Assembly (NCBI GenBank): GCA_900552085.1
Contig: URYB01000177.1
Coordinates: 1-5,837, forward strand
From: an uncultured Lachnobacterium sp.
GTDB taxonomy: Bacteria > Bacillota > Clostridia > Lachnospirales > Lachnospiraceae
Direction of reading: 5' to 3'
DNA length: 5,837 nucleotides
This document shows positions 1-5,742 of this stretch, piece after piece. Each line of letters opens with the position of its first letter. The first letter of the stretch is position 1. A program made the position numbers and the translations under genes. A model generated the notes under the pieces. That model was not told the DNA's origin. It searched no databases and worked only from the letters and a program-made list of their open reading frames with translations.

Positions 1-129
1 TTCGCTTAAGCATACGTTTAACTCGTCAAGAGTCTCACTGTTTAATGCGTTAAGTGCTGCTGGTCTGGAGATAGCAAGAACAGCAATTCCGTCAGCTACA
101 TCAAGTGTTAAATTCTTAAATTCGCTCAT
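1..129 (-). CDS. crt: Crotonase / short-chain enoyl-CoA hydratase, N-terminal 43 codons only
   Basis: This is the N-terminal part of a crotonase-superfamily protein; the rest lies beyond base 1. The 43 visible residues begin MSEFKNLTLDV and contain RPAALNALN, which matches the conserved crotonase RP-x-A-L-N-A-L segment that contributes a backbone amide to the oxyanion hole binding the acyl-CoA thioester. The family hydrates or dehydrates short-chain enoyl-CoA. In clostridial butyrate producers Crt converts 3-hydroxybutyryl-CoA to crotonyl-CoA in the cytoplasm, and the gene commonly leads a cluster with bcd, etfB, etfA and hbd. The start is secure: ATG at 127-129 follows an AGGAGG site at 9 bases. 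It has its own strong promoter (192-220). Family membership is nearly certain. The exact substrate is inferred, because the catalytic glutamates lie outside the window and other crotonases share this N-terminus. Confidence 0.88.
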   Translation of the reverse strand, partial: MSEFKNLTLDVADGIAVLAISRPAALNALNSETLDELNVCLSE

Positions 130-138
130 TGTAAAATT

Positions 139-144
139 CCTCCT
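139..144 (-). promoter_or_regulatory. Ribosome binding site of crt
   Basis: A perfect AGGAGG on the minus strand lies 9 bases before the ATG of the crotonase gene. It fixes the start codon of this partial gene. Confidence 0.85.
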
Positions 145-165
145 AAGATTGTGTTCGATTGTATT

Positions 166-179
166 GTGTCTTTTGACAC
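166..179 (-). other. Small hairpin in the crt leader
   Basis: In the transcript GUGUC-AAAA-GACAC can form a 5-bp stem with a four-base loop about 22 bases before the crt ribosome site. No U-tract follows, so it is not a terminator. Its likely effect is modest, such as shaping or stabilising the 5' end; no function is shown by sequence alone. Confidence 0.35.
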
Positions 180-191
180 TCCGATGGTTCA

Positions 192-220
192 ATCGTAACA
201 CTTTGATAAAAATTTGTCAA
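192..220 (-). promoter_or_regulatory. Sigma-A promoter of the crt gene
   Basis: On the minus strand a consensus -35 TTGACA (215-220) is followed after exactly 17 bases by TACGAT (192-197). TG lies one base upstream of that hexamer (TGTTACGAT), an extended -10 that compensates for its two mismatches. The -35 begins only 4 bases after the stop of the upstream phospholipase-like gene, so crt has its own start of transcription, predicted near 185, with a leader of about 55 bases. There is no terminator between the two genes, so readthrough from upstream is also possible. Confidence 0.8.
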
Positions 221-224
221 TCTC

Positions 225-812
225 CTACGCCATCTTATGATGACTTTTGTTGTTATGGAACAGCTGTGAAATTGCATCTACCAGCTGCCGGTTGATCATA
301 ACGATATGTTCAATATCCTTTTCTACATTTGAATATTTCTCAAGATACATCTCATGCTGCTGTTTTAAATACGAAAACAGTTCCTCTAATGAAGTAAAAT
401 CCCGATCTTTGTCTCTTCCGATTTTTTTCGCTTTTTCTGTTTTTAAAAATGCGCGCAGATCCTGCTTGAGTTTTTCCTCATATGCGCAGTGATCTTTGAG
501 CGATCCCGGATAGGTTTTATTATGTGGAAACGTGAAATAATCCGCCACATAGTGGGTAATCTCACCGAGATTTTTATAGTACATACGCTTTCTCTTCGGC
601 GTATGATTCTTTTTACCTTCTACAAGATATTCAATATTTTTCTTGACCAGTGGAAATGTTCCGCTGATTTCATGTCGTTTGTATACGAATGACGGTTTAC
701 AGTCCGGCAGGATACTTCCGATATAAAAGGAAAGCTTATGTTTTTTCAACTCTTCATCTTTTGTATTTGCAACAATGTAACGAGCCAGTGAAATGTGTGA
801 TTTCTTTCTCAT
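225..812 (-). CDS. Cytoplasmic zinc-dependent phospholipase C family protein
   Basis: A 195-residue protein matching the bacterial Zn-dependent phospholipase C / S1-P1 nuclease-like fold family. The spacing H87-x3-D91-x5-H97-x10-H108-x3-E112 closely follows the zinc-ligand series of Bacillus cereus phospholipase C (H118, D122, H128, H142, E146). H6, D37 (in GSILPDCKP) and H48 fit its earlier ligands H14, D55 and H69. The mature B. cereus enzyme also uses its N-terminal Trp, freed by secretion and processing; here there is no signal peptide, the N-terminus is MRKKSH, and no such Trp exists. It is therefore probably cytoplasmic, and whether it cleaves phospholipids or another phosphoester is unknown. 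The ATG lies 3 bases after the stop of the EIIC-EAL gene, with its ribosome site GGGAGG inside that gene, so the two are co-expressed. Family assignment is strong; substrate is open. Confidence 0.85.
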   Translation of the reverse strand: MRKKSHISLARYIVANTKDEELKKHKLSFYIGSILPDCKPSFVYKRHEISGTFPLVKKNIEYLVEGKKNHTPKRKRMYYKNLGEITHYVADYFTFPHNKTYPGSLKDHCAYEEKLKQDLRAFLKTEKAKKIGRDKDRDFTSLEELFSYLKQQHEMYLEKYSNVEKDIEHIVMINRQLVDAISQLFHNNKSHHKMA

Positions 813-815
813 AAT

Positions 816-2897
816 TCAGATCCTCCCATTATGTTCATTTAAAAAAGCTATGAAAGATTCCAGCACGACCGGTTTGCTGTACAAATGCCCCTGATAGCAC
901 AGGCATCCAAGCCGTTCTAATACTATTTTCTGTTCTTCCGTCTCCACGAACTCTGCAATCACGCTCATTCCCAGTTTGTCAGTCAGTTCCACAATGGAAC
1001 GCACAATCGTCTGATTGGTTTCATTGATCAAAAGATCGCGTACAAGCGATCCGTCCAGCTTTACAATATCAAATGTATGGGAATTCAGATATAACAAAGA
1101 GGTATGCCCCATTCCAAAATCGTCGATAAGCAGCTTATGTCCGGCTGCCCGCAAGCGCTTCATTTTCTCTGTTACCGTATCTACTTGCAGAAGTACATCC
1201 TGCTCCGTAATTTCAATCCACAGTTCTTCTGGCCGGACATCGTATTTCTTCATTGCATTGTGGATACAGCTTTCGATGTCTCCAAGCAATGAATGTGCTG
1301 TAAAGTTAACCGAAATCTTAAATGTGGAATGATACCGGCTTTTTACTTTCTGGATTGCCTGACATACCGTGTCCACAATATAGTCTTCCAGTTCCGGCAG
1401 GATTCCTCCATCCTCTGCCAGATAAATGATCAATGGTGGATAAATCATACCGTATACCGGATGATTCCATCGCAGATTTGCCTCCGCTCCCACGCATTTG
1501 CCATCCGCATCCACCTGCGGCTGATACAACATATAAAGATCTTTATTCTGCAGCGCACGCTTTAATTCCTGTAAAAGTGTTCGGGAAATAATACCAGCAG
1601 AATCACCCTGCATCAGAAATACCGGATGCTCGATGTCATTTTCCTTTTTCTTAAACTCTTCCACAAGAAGCGAAAGCTGATGTCGCCCCCGGACCGTCTC
1701 CAATTCCTCATTCAATTTCAGGAAAGGCATATAGATGCAGACTCCAATTGCAATACAGATGATCTGAAGTACTGCTCCTCCAAAACTTCCGGTGGCTATA
1801 TACCCACTGATGATCGGCGGCATTGTCCATACCACCTGATTTGTCATCGTCGGAATAATTCCCAGCCACATCGCCGTATATGCAATCATATAGGTCACGA
1901 CCGGTGTCATTAAAAACGGAAGAAACAATACCGGATTCAAAATGATTGGAATACCAAAAATAAGAATTTCATTCATGTTAAAAAGCACCGGAATCGTCGC
2001 AATACCCGCCAGCTTTCCACTCCGCTTTTTGCGCATGAACAAAAGTATCGCTATCCAGATACAGACTGCCGTGCCGCTTCCTCCCATGGAAACAAAAACA
2101 TCGGAAAAACTCTTCGAGAAAATCGTAGTACCATCAATGGTAAACGCTGTCCTCGACACCGGCTCTAACACATTACTTCCATGAAATCCCAGAAACCACA
2201 ACAGCTGGACTGCAACAATATAAATCAGTCCAAGCAAAAACGAATCATGCACAGATGCAATCTCAAACAGACGGCACATCAGATATGCCATTACCTCATA
2301 CAAAGCATTTACATGAAACAACATGCATACAATGTGGTTTACCACTCCCACGGCAAATATAATCAGTCCCATCGGCAAAAGTGCCTGTATTGCCGGAGCG
2401 CAGATGCCTCCAACACCCGCGGTATAACGCTGTAATGTAATATATTTATTTTTACGGATAGCCGCATAGGCCATGCACACCAGATAGGTCACAAAGATCG
2501 CACAAAAGCAGCCTTCTGTTCCCAATCCGGTTATATTCAGCTTTCCATCCTGCCAATCGAGCTGGGAAACAAAAGCCCCCAGTGAAACTATGACATACAT
2601 CATTGCATATTCAAAACTTTCGTTTTTTTCCATTGCAAAACAGTATGCCAAAGTGATAACCAGAACCAGTGAAAATATGGCCGAAAAGCCCCCTCCCACA
2701 ACATTCAAAATCAAATACAGCCATTGCAATGACTCCTGCAGCAGACTTTGAAAAGCCGGAATGGGCAGATCACGTATTGCCGAAGCAACTCCTGCTACAA
2801 GAACAAACGGAATCATCATTCCAAGTGCATGGCGAATCACCTTCGAAAAAAATGTATTTTCAAACTCAAATAATTTCTGTCTTAATAAATCTCTCAC
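816..2897 (-). CDS. PTS EIIC (lactose/cellobiose type) fused to an EAL cyclic-di-GMP phosphodiesterase
   Basis: A membrane protein of 693 residues from the GTG start chosen here. Residues about 10-395 form a polytopic EIIC domain of the lactose/cellobiose/chitobiose family, with LLWFLGFHGSN (H239) and N309-P322 (NE, then IFGIP and NP). H239 and E310 fit the His and Glu near bound sugar in the known ChbC-type structure. A short polar linker leads to an EAL domain at about 440-685. The EAL signature reads EAN (E472), but the other metal and catalytic residues are in place: N531, E562, D592-D593, K613, E649, E652 and Q669. Hydrolysis of cyclic-di-GMP to pGpG is therefore likely. No GGDEF, EIIA or EIIB domain is present. 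The inferred role is a sugar-responsive phosphodiesterase with EIIC as sensor or transporter. The open frame extends to a TTG at 2940-2942, but that codon lies inside a terminator-like hairpin. The start is uncertain; the domains are not. Confidence 0.9.
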   Translation of the reverse strand: MRDLLRQKLFEFENTFFSKVIRHALGMMIPFVLVAGVASAIRDLPIPAFQSLLQESLQWLYLILNVVGGGFSAIFSLVLVITLAYCFAMEKNESFEYAMMYVIVSLGAFVSQLDWQDGKLNITGLGTEGCFCAIFVTYLVCMAYAAIRKNKYITLQRYTAGVGGICAPAIQALLPMGLIIFAVGVVNHIVCMLFHVNALYEVMAYLMCRLFEIASVHDSFLLGLIYIVAVQLLWFLGFHGSNVLEPVSRTAFTIDGTTIFSKSFSDVFVSMGGSGTAVCIWIAILLFMRKKRSGKLAGIATIPVLFNMNEILIFGIPIILNPVLFLPFLMTPVVTYMIAYTAMWLGIIPTMTNQVVWTMPPIISGYIATGSFGGAVLQIICIAIGVCIYMPFLKLNEELETVRGRHQLSLLVEEFKKKENDIEHPVFLMQGDSAGIISRTLLQELKRALQNKDLYMLYQPQVDADGKCVGAEANLRWNHPVYGMIYPPLIIYLAEDGGILPELEDYIVDTVCQAIQKVKSRYHSTFKISVNFTAHSLLGDIESCIHNAMKKYDVRPEELWIEITEQDVLLQVDTVTEKMKRLRAAGHKLLIDDFGMGHTSLLYLNSHTFDIVKLDGSLVRDLLINETNQTIVRSIVELTDKLGMSVIAEFVETEEQKIVLERLGCLCYQGHLYSKPVVLESFIAFLNEHNGRI
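822..827 (-). promoter_or_regulatory. Ribosome binding site of the phospholipase-like gene, inside the upstream gene
   Basis: GGGAGG on the minus strand ends 9 bases before the ATG at 810-812. It overlaps the last codons of the EIIC-EAL gene (stop at 816-818), the arrangement expected for translational coupling in an operon. Confidence 0.8.
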
Positions 2898-2916
2898 TGT
2901 ATTACATATTTCCTTT
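2895..2916 (-). promoter_or_regulatory. Translation start region of the EIIC-EAL gene
   Basis: AAAGGA (2911-2916) lies 13 bases before the in-frame GTG at 2895-2897. This is a long spacing, but it is the only in-frame candidate past the terminator hairpin until Met codons within the first membrane segment, apart from a GTG further on that lacks a ribosome site. Between them sits an out-of-frame ATG immediately followed by TAA (2902-2907), a minimal start-stop pair. The alternative start is the TTG at 2940-2942, preceded by AAAAGG at 11 bases, but both are sequestered in the hairpin. Confidence 0.45.
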
Positions 2917-2972
2917 AAACAACAAAATAAGTAACCGTTCAAAAAGGCAAATGCCTTTTCAAACAGTTACTT
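2917..2972 (-). terminator. Intrinsic terminator after serS, just before the EIIC-EAL gene
   Basis: On the minus strand, arms 2952-2972 and 2929-2949 pair over 21 positions around a tiny loop, in practice about 20 bp with an AUUU loop. Three of the pairs are G-U wobbles. The stem is followed by the U-rich tail AUUUUGUUGUUU (2917-2928). The three wobbles become A-C mismatches if the plus strand is transcribed, which points to minus-strand RNA as the functional product. It lies about 65 bases after the serS stop. The tail is interrupted by G residues and the stem has few G-C pairs at its base, so termination may be partial. No folding energy was computed. Confidence 0.72.
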
Positions 2973-2982
2973 CATAACCAAA

Positions 2983-3021
2983 TTACCGATTCACGTTTCG
3001 CCAAAACTCTGCTCTGCTCAT
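2983..3021 (-). CDS. Possible 12-residue leader or small peptide between serS and the terminator
   Basis: A short frame encodes MSRAEFWRNVNR and then TAA. GAGGGAG (3025-3031) precedes the ATG, with the GAGG core 6 bases away, so a ribosome could start here. The ATG lies 16 bases after the serS stop and the frame ends 10 bases before the base of the terminator stem. That layout resembles an attenuator leader, and three of its twelve codons are for arginine (AGA, CGA, CGG). No homologue is recognised, and a frame this short with a fair ribosome site can arise by chance. Treat it as a candidate, not an established gene. Confidence 0.25.
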   Translation of the reverse strand: MSRAEFWRNVNR

Positions 3022-3037
3022 ATGCTCCCTCAAATAA

Positions 3038-4327
3038 TTAGTGCTTCGGAATAATCTTTTCTGTTCCACCCATATATGGCTGAAGTGCCTTTGGAATATT
3101 TACAGAACCATCTTCGTTCAGATTATTCTCAAGGAACGCGATCAGCATACGTGGTGGTGCAACTACTGTATTATTTAAAGTATGTGCAAAATACTTCTTT
3201 CCATCCTTACCCTTTACACGGATTTTCAGACGTCTTGCCTGTGCATCGCCAAGATTTGAACAGCTTCCTACTTCAAAGTATTTCTTCTGACGAGGAGACC
3301 ATGCCTCAACATCACAGGACTTCACTTTCAGATCTGCCAGATCACCAGAGCAACACTCTAAGGTACGTACCGGAATATCCAGGCTGCGGAACAAATCAAC
3401 GGTATTCTGCCAAAGCTTGTCATACCATACCTTTGAGTCTTCCGGCTTACATACAACGATCATTTCCTGTTTTTCAAACTGATGAATACGATATACACCA
3501 CGCTCCTCGATTCCGTGAGCACCTTTCTCTTTACGGAAACATGGAGAATAGCTTGTCAGTGTATATGGTAATTTTTCTTCGTCATTGATCGTATCAATGA
3601 ACTTACCAATCATAGAATGCTCGGAAGTACCGATCAGATAGAGATCCTCTCCCTCGATCTTATACATCATGGCATCCATCTCATCAAAACTCATAACACC
3701 TGTTACAACATTCGAACGGATCATAAATGGCGGAACACAATAGGTAAATCCACGATCGATCATAAAGTCTCTTGCATAAGAGATAACTGCGGAGTGAATT
3801 CTTGCGATATCTCCCATCAGATAATAGAAACCGTTACCTGCAACTTTTCCGGCTGCATCAAGATCAATACCATCAAAACGCTCCATAATATCTGTATGAT
3901 AAGGAACTTCAAAATCAGGAACTACCGGCTCACCGAACTTCTCAATCTCTACATTGCAGCTGTCATCTTTTCCAATCGGAACAGATGGATCGATGATGTT
4001 TGGAATTGTCATCATGATCTGTGTAACCTTCTCGGACAGTTCCTTCTCCTGTGCCTCAAGTTCGCTAAGGCGTGCTGCATTGGCTGCAACCTGTGCCTTG
4101 ACTTCCTCAGCTTCTTCTTTCTTTCCCTGTGCCATCAAAGCACCGATCTGCTTGGAAATTTTATTTTTATTTGCACGAAGCTCATCTGCCTCGGACTGTG
4201 CTGCACGAGCCTTGGCATCCAGCTCGATTACTTCATCTACGAGCGGAAGCTTGTGATCCTGGAATTTCTTCTTAATATTTTCCTTTACGACTTCCGGATT
4301 CTCTCTTAAAAACTTTAAATCAATCAT
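3038..4327 (-). CDS. serS: Seryl-tRNA synthetase, divergent core motifs
   Basis: Class II aminoacyl-tRNA synthetase of 429 residues, the usual length, which activates serine with ATP and charges tRNA-Ser in the cytoplasm. Residues about 28-105 are the long charged antiparallel coiled coil that grips the tRNA-Ser variable arm. The catalytic core shows TSEHSMIG (234-241), motif 2 from PCFRKEKGAHG (R265) to HQFEKQE, the SCSN and QARR segments (355-366), and motif 3 with LNNTVVAPPRMLIAFLEN (384-401, R393). Compared with the familiar E. coli type (TAEVPL, and AVGR in motif 3) this is a distinct SerRS subgroup, but essential Arg, Glu and Ser/Asn positions are kept, so it should be active. The ATG at 4325-4327 has AGGAGG 4 bases upstream; an in-frame ATG at 4397-4399 would have no ribosome site and would read through the leader hairpins. 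It follows glyA by 115 bases and has its own promoter. Confidence 0.95.
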   Translation of the reverse strand: MIDLKFLRENPEVVKENIKKKFQDHKLPLVDEVIELDAKARAAQSEADELRANKNKISKQIGALMAQGKKEEAEEVKAQVAANAARLSELEAQEKELSEKVTQIMMTIPNIIDPSVPIGKDDSCNVEIEKFGEPVVPDFEVPYHTDIMERFDGIDLDAAGKVAGNGFYYLMGDIARIHSAVISYARDFMIDRGFTYCVPPFMIRSNVVTGVMSFDEMDAMMYKIEGEDLYLIGTSEHSMIGKFIDTINDEEKLPYTLTSYSPCFRKEKGAHGIEERGVYRIHQFEKQEMIVVCKPEDSKVWYDKLWQNTVDLFRSLDIPVRTLECCSGDLADLKVKSCDVEAWSPRQKKYFEVGSCSNLGDAQARRLKIRVKGKDGKKYFAHTLNNTVVAPPRMLIAFLENNLNEDGSVNIPKALQPYMGGTEKIIPKH

Positions 4328-4331
4328 TTTT

Positions 4332-4337
4332 CCTCCT
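4332..4337 (-). promoter_or_regulatory. Ribosome binding site that sets the serS start
   Basis: A perfect AGGAGG is separated by AAAA from the ATG at 4325-4327. The 4-base spacing is short but usable, and it rules in favour of MIDLKFLREN as the N-terminus, which matches the family. The site begins 4 bases after the end of a strong hairpin (4342-4365). Confidence 0.8.
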
Positions 4338-4341
4338 ATGC

Positions 4342-4365
4342 ATAAAGCGGTCGAAACCGCTTTAT
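4342..4365 (-). promoter_or_regulatory. UUCG-capped hairpin in the serS leader
   Basis: In the minus-strand RNA AUAAAGCGGU-UUCG-ACCGCUUUAU forms a perfect 10-bp stem with a UUCG tetraloop. It ends 4 bases before the serS ribosome site. No U-tract follows in the minus direction, so it is not a terminator for glyA. A second, weaker hairpin (5-bp UGAGA/UCUCA stem, 4381-4398) lies upstream in the same leader. Possible roles are keeping the ribosome site open, protecting the mRNA 5' end, or a processing or protein-binding site. The structure is seen; the role is inference. Confidence 0.6.
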
Positions 4366-4410
4366 ATCGCCCTTTTTTTCTGAGAATAAAACCTCTCATC
4401 TAATTTTGCA

Positions 4411-4439
4411 ATTATACAATCAATCATGCAAAAAAGCAA
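4411..4439 (-). promoter_or_regulatory. Sigma-A promoter of serS
   Basis: TTGCTT (4434-4439), a 17-base spacer, and a perfect TATAAT (4411-4416) on the minus strand. It starts only 3 bases past the glyA stop. The predicted transcript start is near 4404, giving a leader of about 75 bases that contains two hairpins. There is no room for a terminator between glyA and this promoter, so serS is probably made both from here and by readthrough from glyA. Confidence 0.8.
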
Positions 4440-4442
4440 GAA

Positions 4443-5690
4443 TTAATGCATTGGCTGTAAAGGATATTTGTCGGTCAATGTCTTAATGATTGCCTGTGCT
4501 TTCTCTACTGCCGGCTCTCCCTCTTTGATCAGCATTGCAATTGCTTCTGCTACCTGATCGAAGTCTTCTTCTTTTAAGCCTCTGGATGTAGCGGCAGGTG
4601 TTCCAAGACGGATACCACTTGTTACGAATGGCTTCTGTGGATCGTTTGGAATTGTGTTCTTGTTTGCTGTAATATGTGCGCTGTCAAGAAGCTTCTCTAC
4701 AACTTTACCTGTGAGGTTATATGGTGTCAGGTCAACCAGCATCAGATGATTGTCTGTTCCATCGGAAACGATCTTGATATCGCGCTTCTGCAATCCCTTG
4801 CAAAGTGCCTGTGCATTCTTTACGATCTGTTCCTGATATGCCTTGAACTCCGGCTTTAATGCCTCCTCAAAACATACAGCCTTGGCTGCGATCACATGCA
4901 TCAGCGGACCACCCTGTGTTCCCGGGAAAATTGCCTTGTTGAAATTGTATTTTTTATTTACTTCCTCGCTGCAGAGAATCATTCCTCCACGCGGTCCGCG
5001 AAGTGTCTTGTGTGTTGTGGTCGTAACAACATCTGCGTATGGGATTGGGCTTGGATGTAATCCTGCAGCAACCAGTCCGGCAATATGTGCCATATCTACC
5101 ATAAGTACCGCTTCTACTTCGTCAGCGATCTCACGGAATTTCTTAAAATCGATTGTGCGGGCATAAGCGGATGCTCCAGCAATGATCATCTTTGGCTTGC
5201 ACTCTAAAGCGATCTCTCTTACCTTATCATAATCGATAAATCCCTCATCATTTACACCGTAAGGCACTACATGGAAATAAGTTCCGGAGAAATTGACTGG
5301 TGAACCGTGTGTCAGATGTCCGCCGTGGTCAAGGTTCATACCCATAATGGTATCACCCGGCTTTAAGATTGCGAACTGCACTGCCATATTTGCCTGTGCA
5401 CCGGAATGTGGCTGTACGTTAACATATTCACATCCAAACAGTTTCTTTGCACGTTCCCTTGCAAGCTCCTCTACCACATCTACGCACTCACATCCACCAT
5501 AGTAACGCTTTCCCGGATATCCTTCTGCGTATTTGTTTGTAAGAATGCTTCCCATTGCCGACATAACAGCAGGACTTACCCAGTTCTCAGATGCAATCAG
5601 CTCGATATGACTGTTCTGTCTGTCAAATTCCGCGGTAATCGCTGCTGCGATTTCAGGATCTACTGCCTGAATATCATCTAATGTATACAT
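4443..5690 (-). CDS. glyA: Serine hydroxymethyltransferase
   Basis: A 415-residue PLP enzyme of the SHMT family, full length (the family is about 410-420). It transfers the serine hydroxymethyl carbon to tetrahydrofolate, giving glycine and 5,10-methylene-THF, the cell's main one-carbon source, in the cytoplasm. Visible hallmarks are IELIASENWVSP (29-40), NKYAEGYPGKRYYGG (52-66), the cofactor-phosphate loop PHSGAQAN (94-101), LDHGGHLTHG (120-129), VDMAHIAGL (198-206, with Asp199 facing the PLP ring), TTTTHKTLRGPRGG (223-236, Schiff-base Lys228) and SGIRLGTPA (358-366, carboxylate-binding Arg361). The start MYTLDD is chosen because AAAGGAG lies 7 bases before its ATG; the in-frame ATG nine codons upstream has no ribosome site. 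It precedes serS, linking serine/glycine balance with serine charging. Identity is certain. Confidence 0.98.
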   Translation of the reverse strand: MYTLDDIQAVDPEIAAAITAEFDRQNSHIELIASENWVSPAVMSAMGSILTNKYAEGYPGKRYYGGCECVDVVEELARERAKKLFGCEYVNVQPHSGAQANMAVQFAILKPGDTIMGMNLDHGGHLTHGSPVNFSGTYFHVVPYGVNDEGFIDYDKVREIALECKPKMIIAGASAYARTIDFKKFREIADEVEAVLMVDMAHIAGLVAAGLHPSPIPYADVVTTTTHKTLRGPRGGMILCSEEVNKKYNFNKAIFPGTQGGPLMHVIAAKAVCFEEALKPEFKAYQEQIVKNAQALCKGLQKRDIKIVSDGTDNHLMLVDLTPYNLTGKVVEKLLDSAHITANKNTIPNDPQKPFVTSGIRLGTPAATSRGLKEEDFDQVAEAIAMLIKEGEPAVEKAQAIIKTLTDKYPLQPMH

Positions 5691-5697
5691 ATTGTTT

Positions 5698-5704
5698 CTC
5701 CTTT
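5698..5704 (-). promoter_or_regulatory. Ribosome binding site that sets the glyA start
   Basis: AAAGGAG on the minus strand is 7 bases before the ATG at 5688-5690. The alternative ATG at 5715-5717 has no purine-rich site ahead of it, so this site decides the start. Confidence 0.8.
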
Positions 5705-5742
5705 GCTCTTTATTCATTCACGCTATGCGTCTGTTACCAACG

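Noticed and set aside
180..200. Possible Rex (redox repressor) operator over the crt -10, as often seen at clostridial butyryl-CoA operons.
   Set aside because: The best alignment to the Rex inverted repeat matches only 8 of 14 fixed positions at the correct spacing; better matching needs a 3-base spacer, so it is too weak to call.
2973..3037. Cyclic-di-GMP riboswitch ahead of the EIIC-EAL gene.
   Set aside because: The region is only about 65 bases and shows none of the conserved cyclic-di-GMP-I or -II aptamer segments.
3617..4309. Long plus-strand open frames opposite serS, glyA and the EIIC-EAL gene.
   Set aside because: They are antisense to certain genes, have no recognisable family and no matching promoter, and reflect codon bias of the opposite strand.
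4342..4377. Hairpin followed by a T-run when read on the plus strand, resembling a plus-strand terminator.
   Set aside because: The T-run starts about 7 bases after the stem, and no plus-strand gene is present to terminate. The location beside the serS ribosome site fits a leader hairpin better.
4328..4399. 24-codon in-frame N-terminal extension of serS beginning at an upstream ATG.
   Set aside because: No ribosome site precedes that ATG, the extension runs through leader hairpins, and it is absent from the normal SerRS length.
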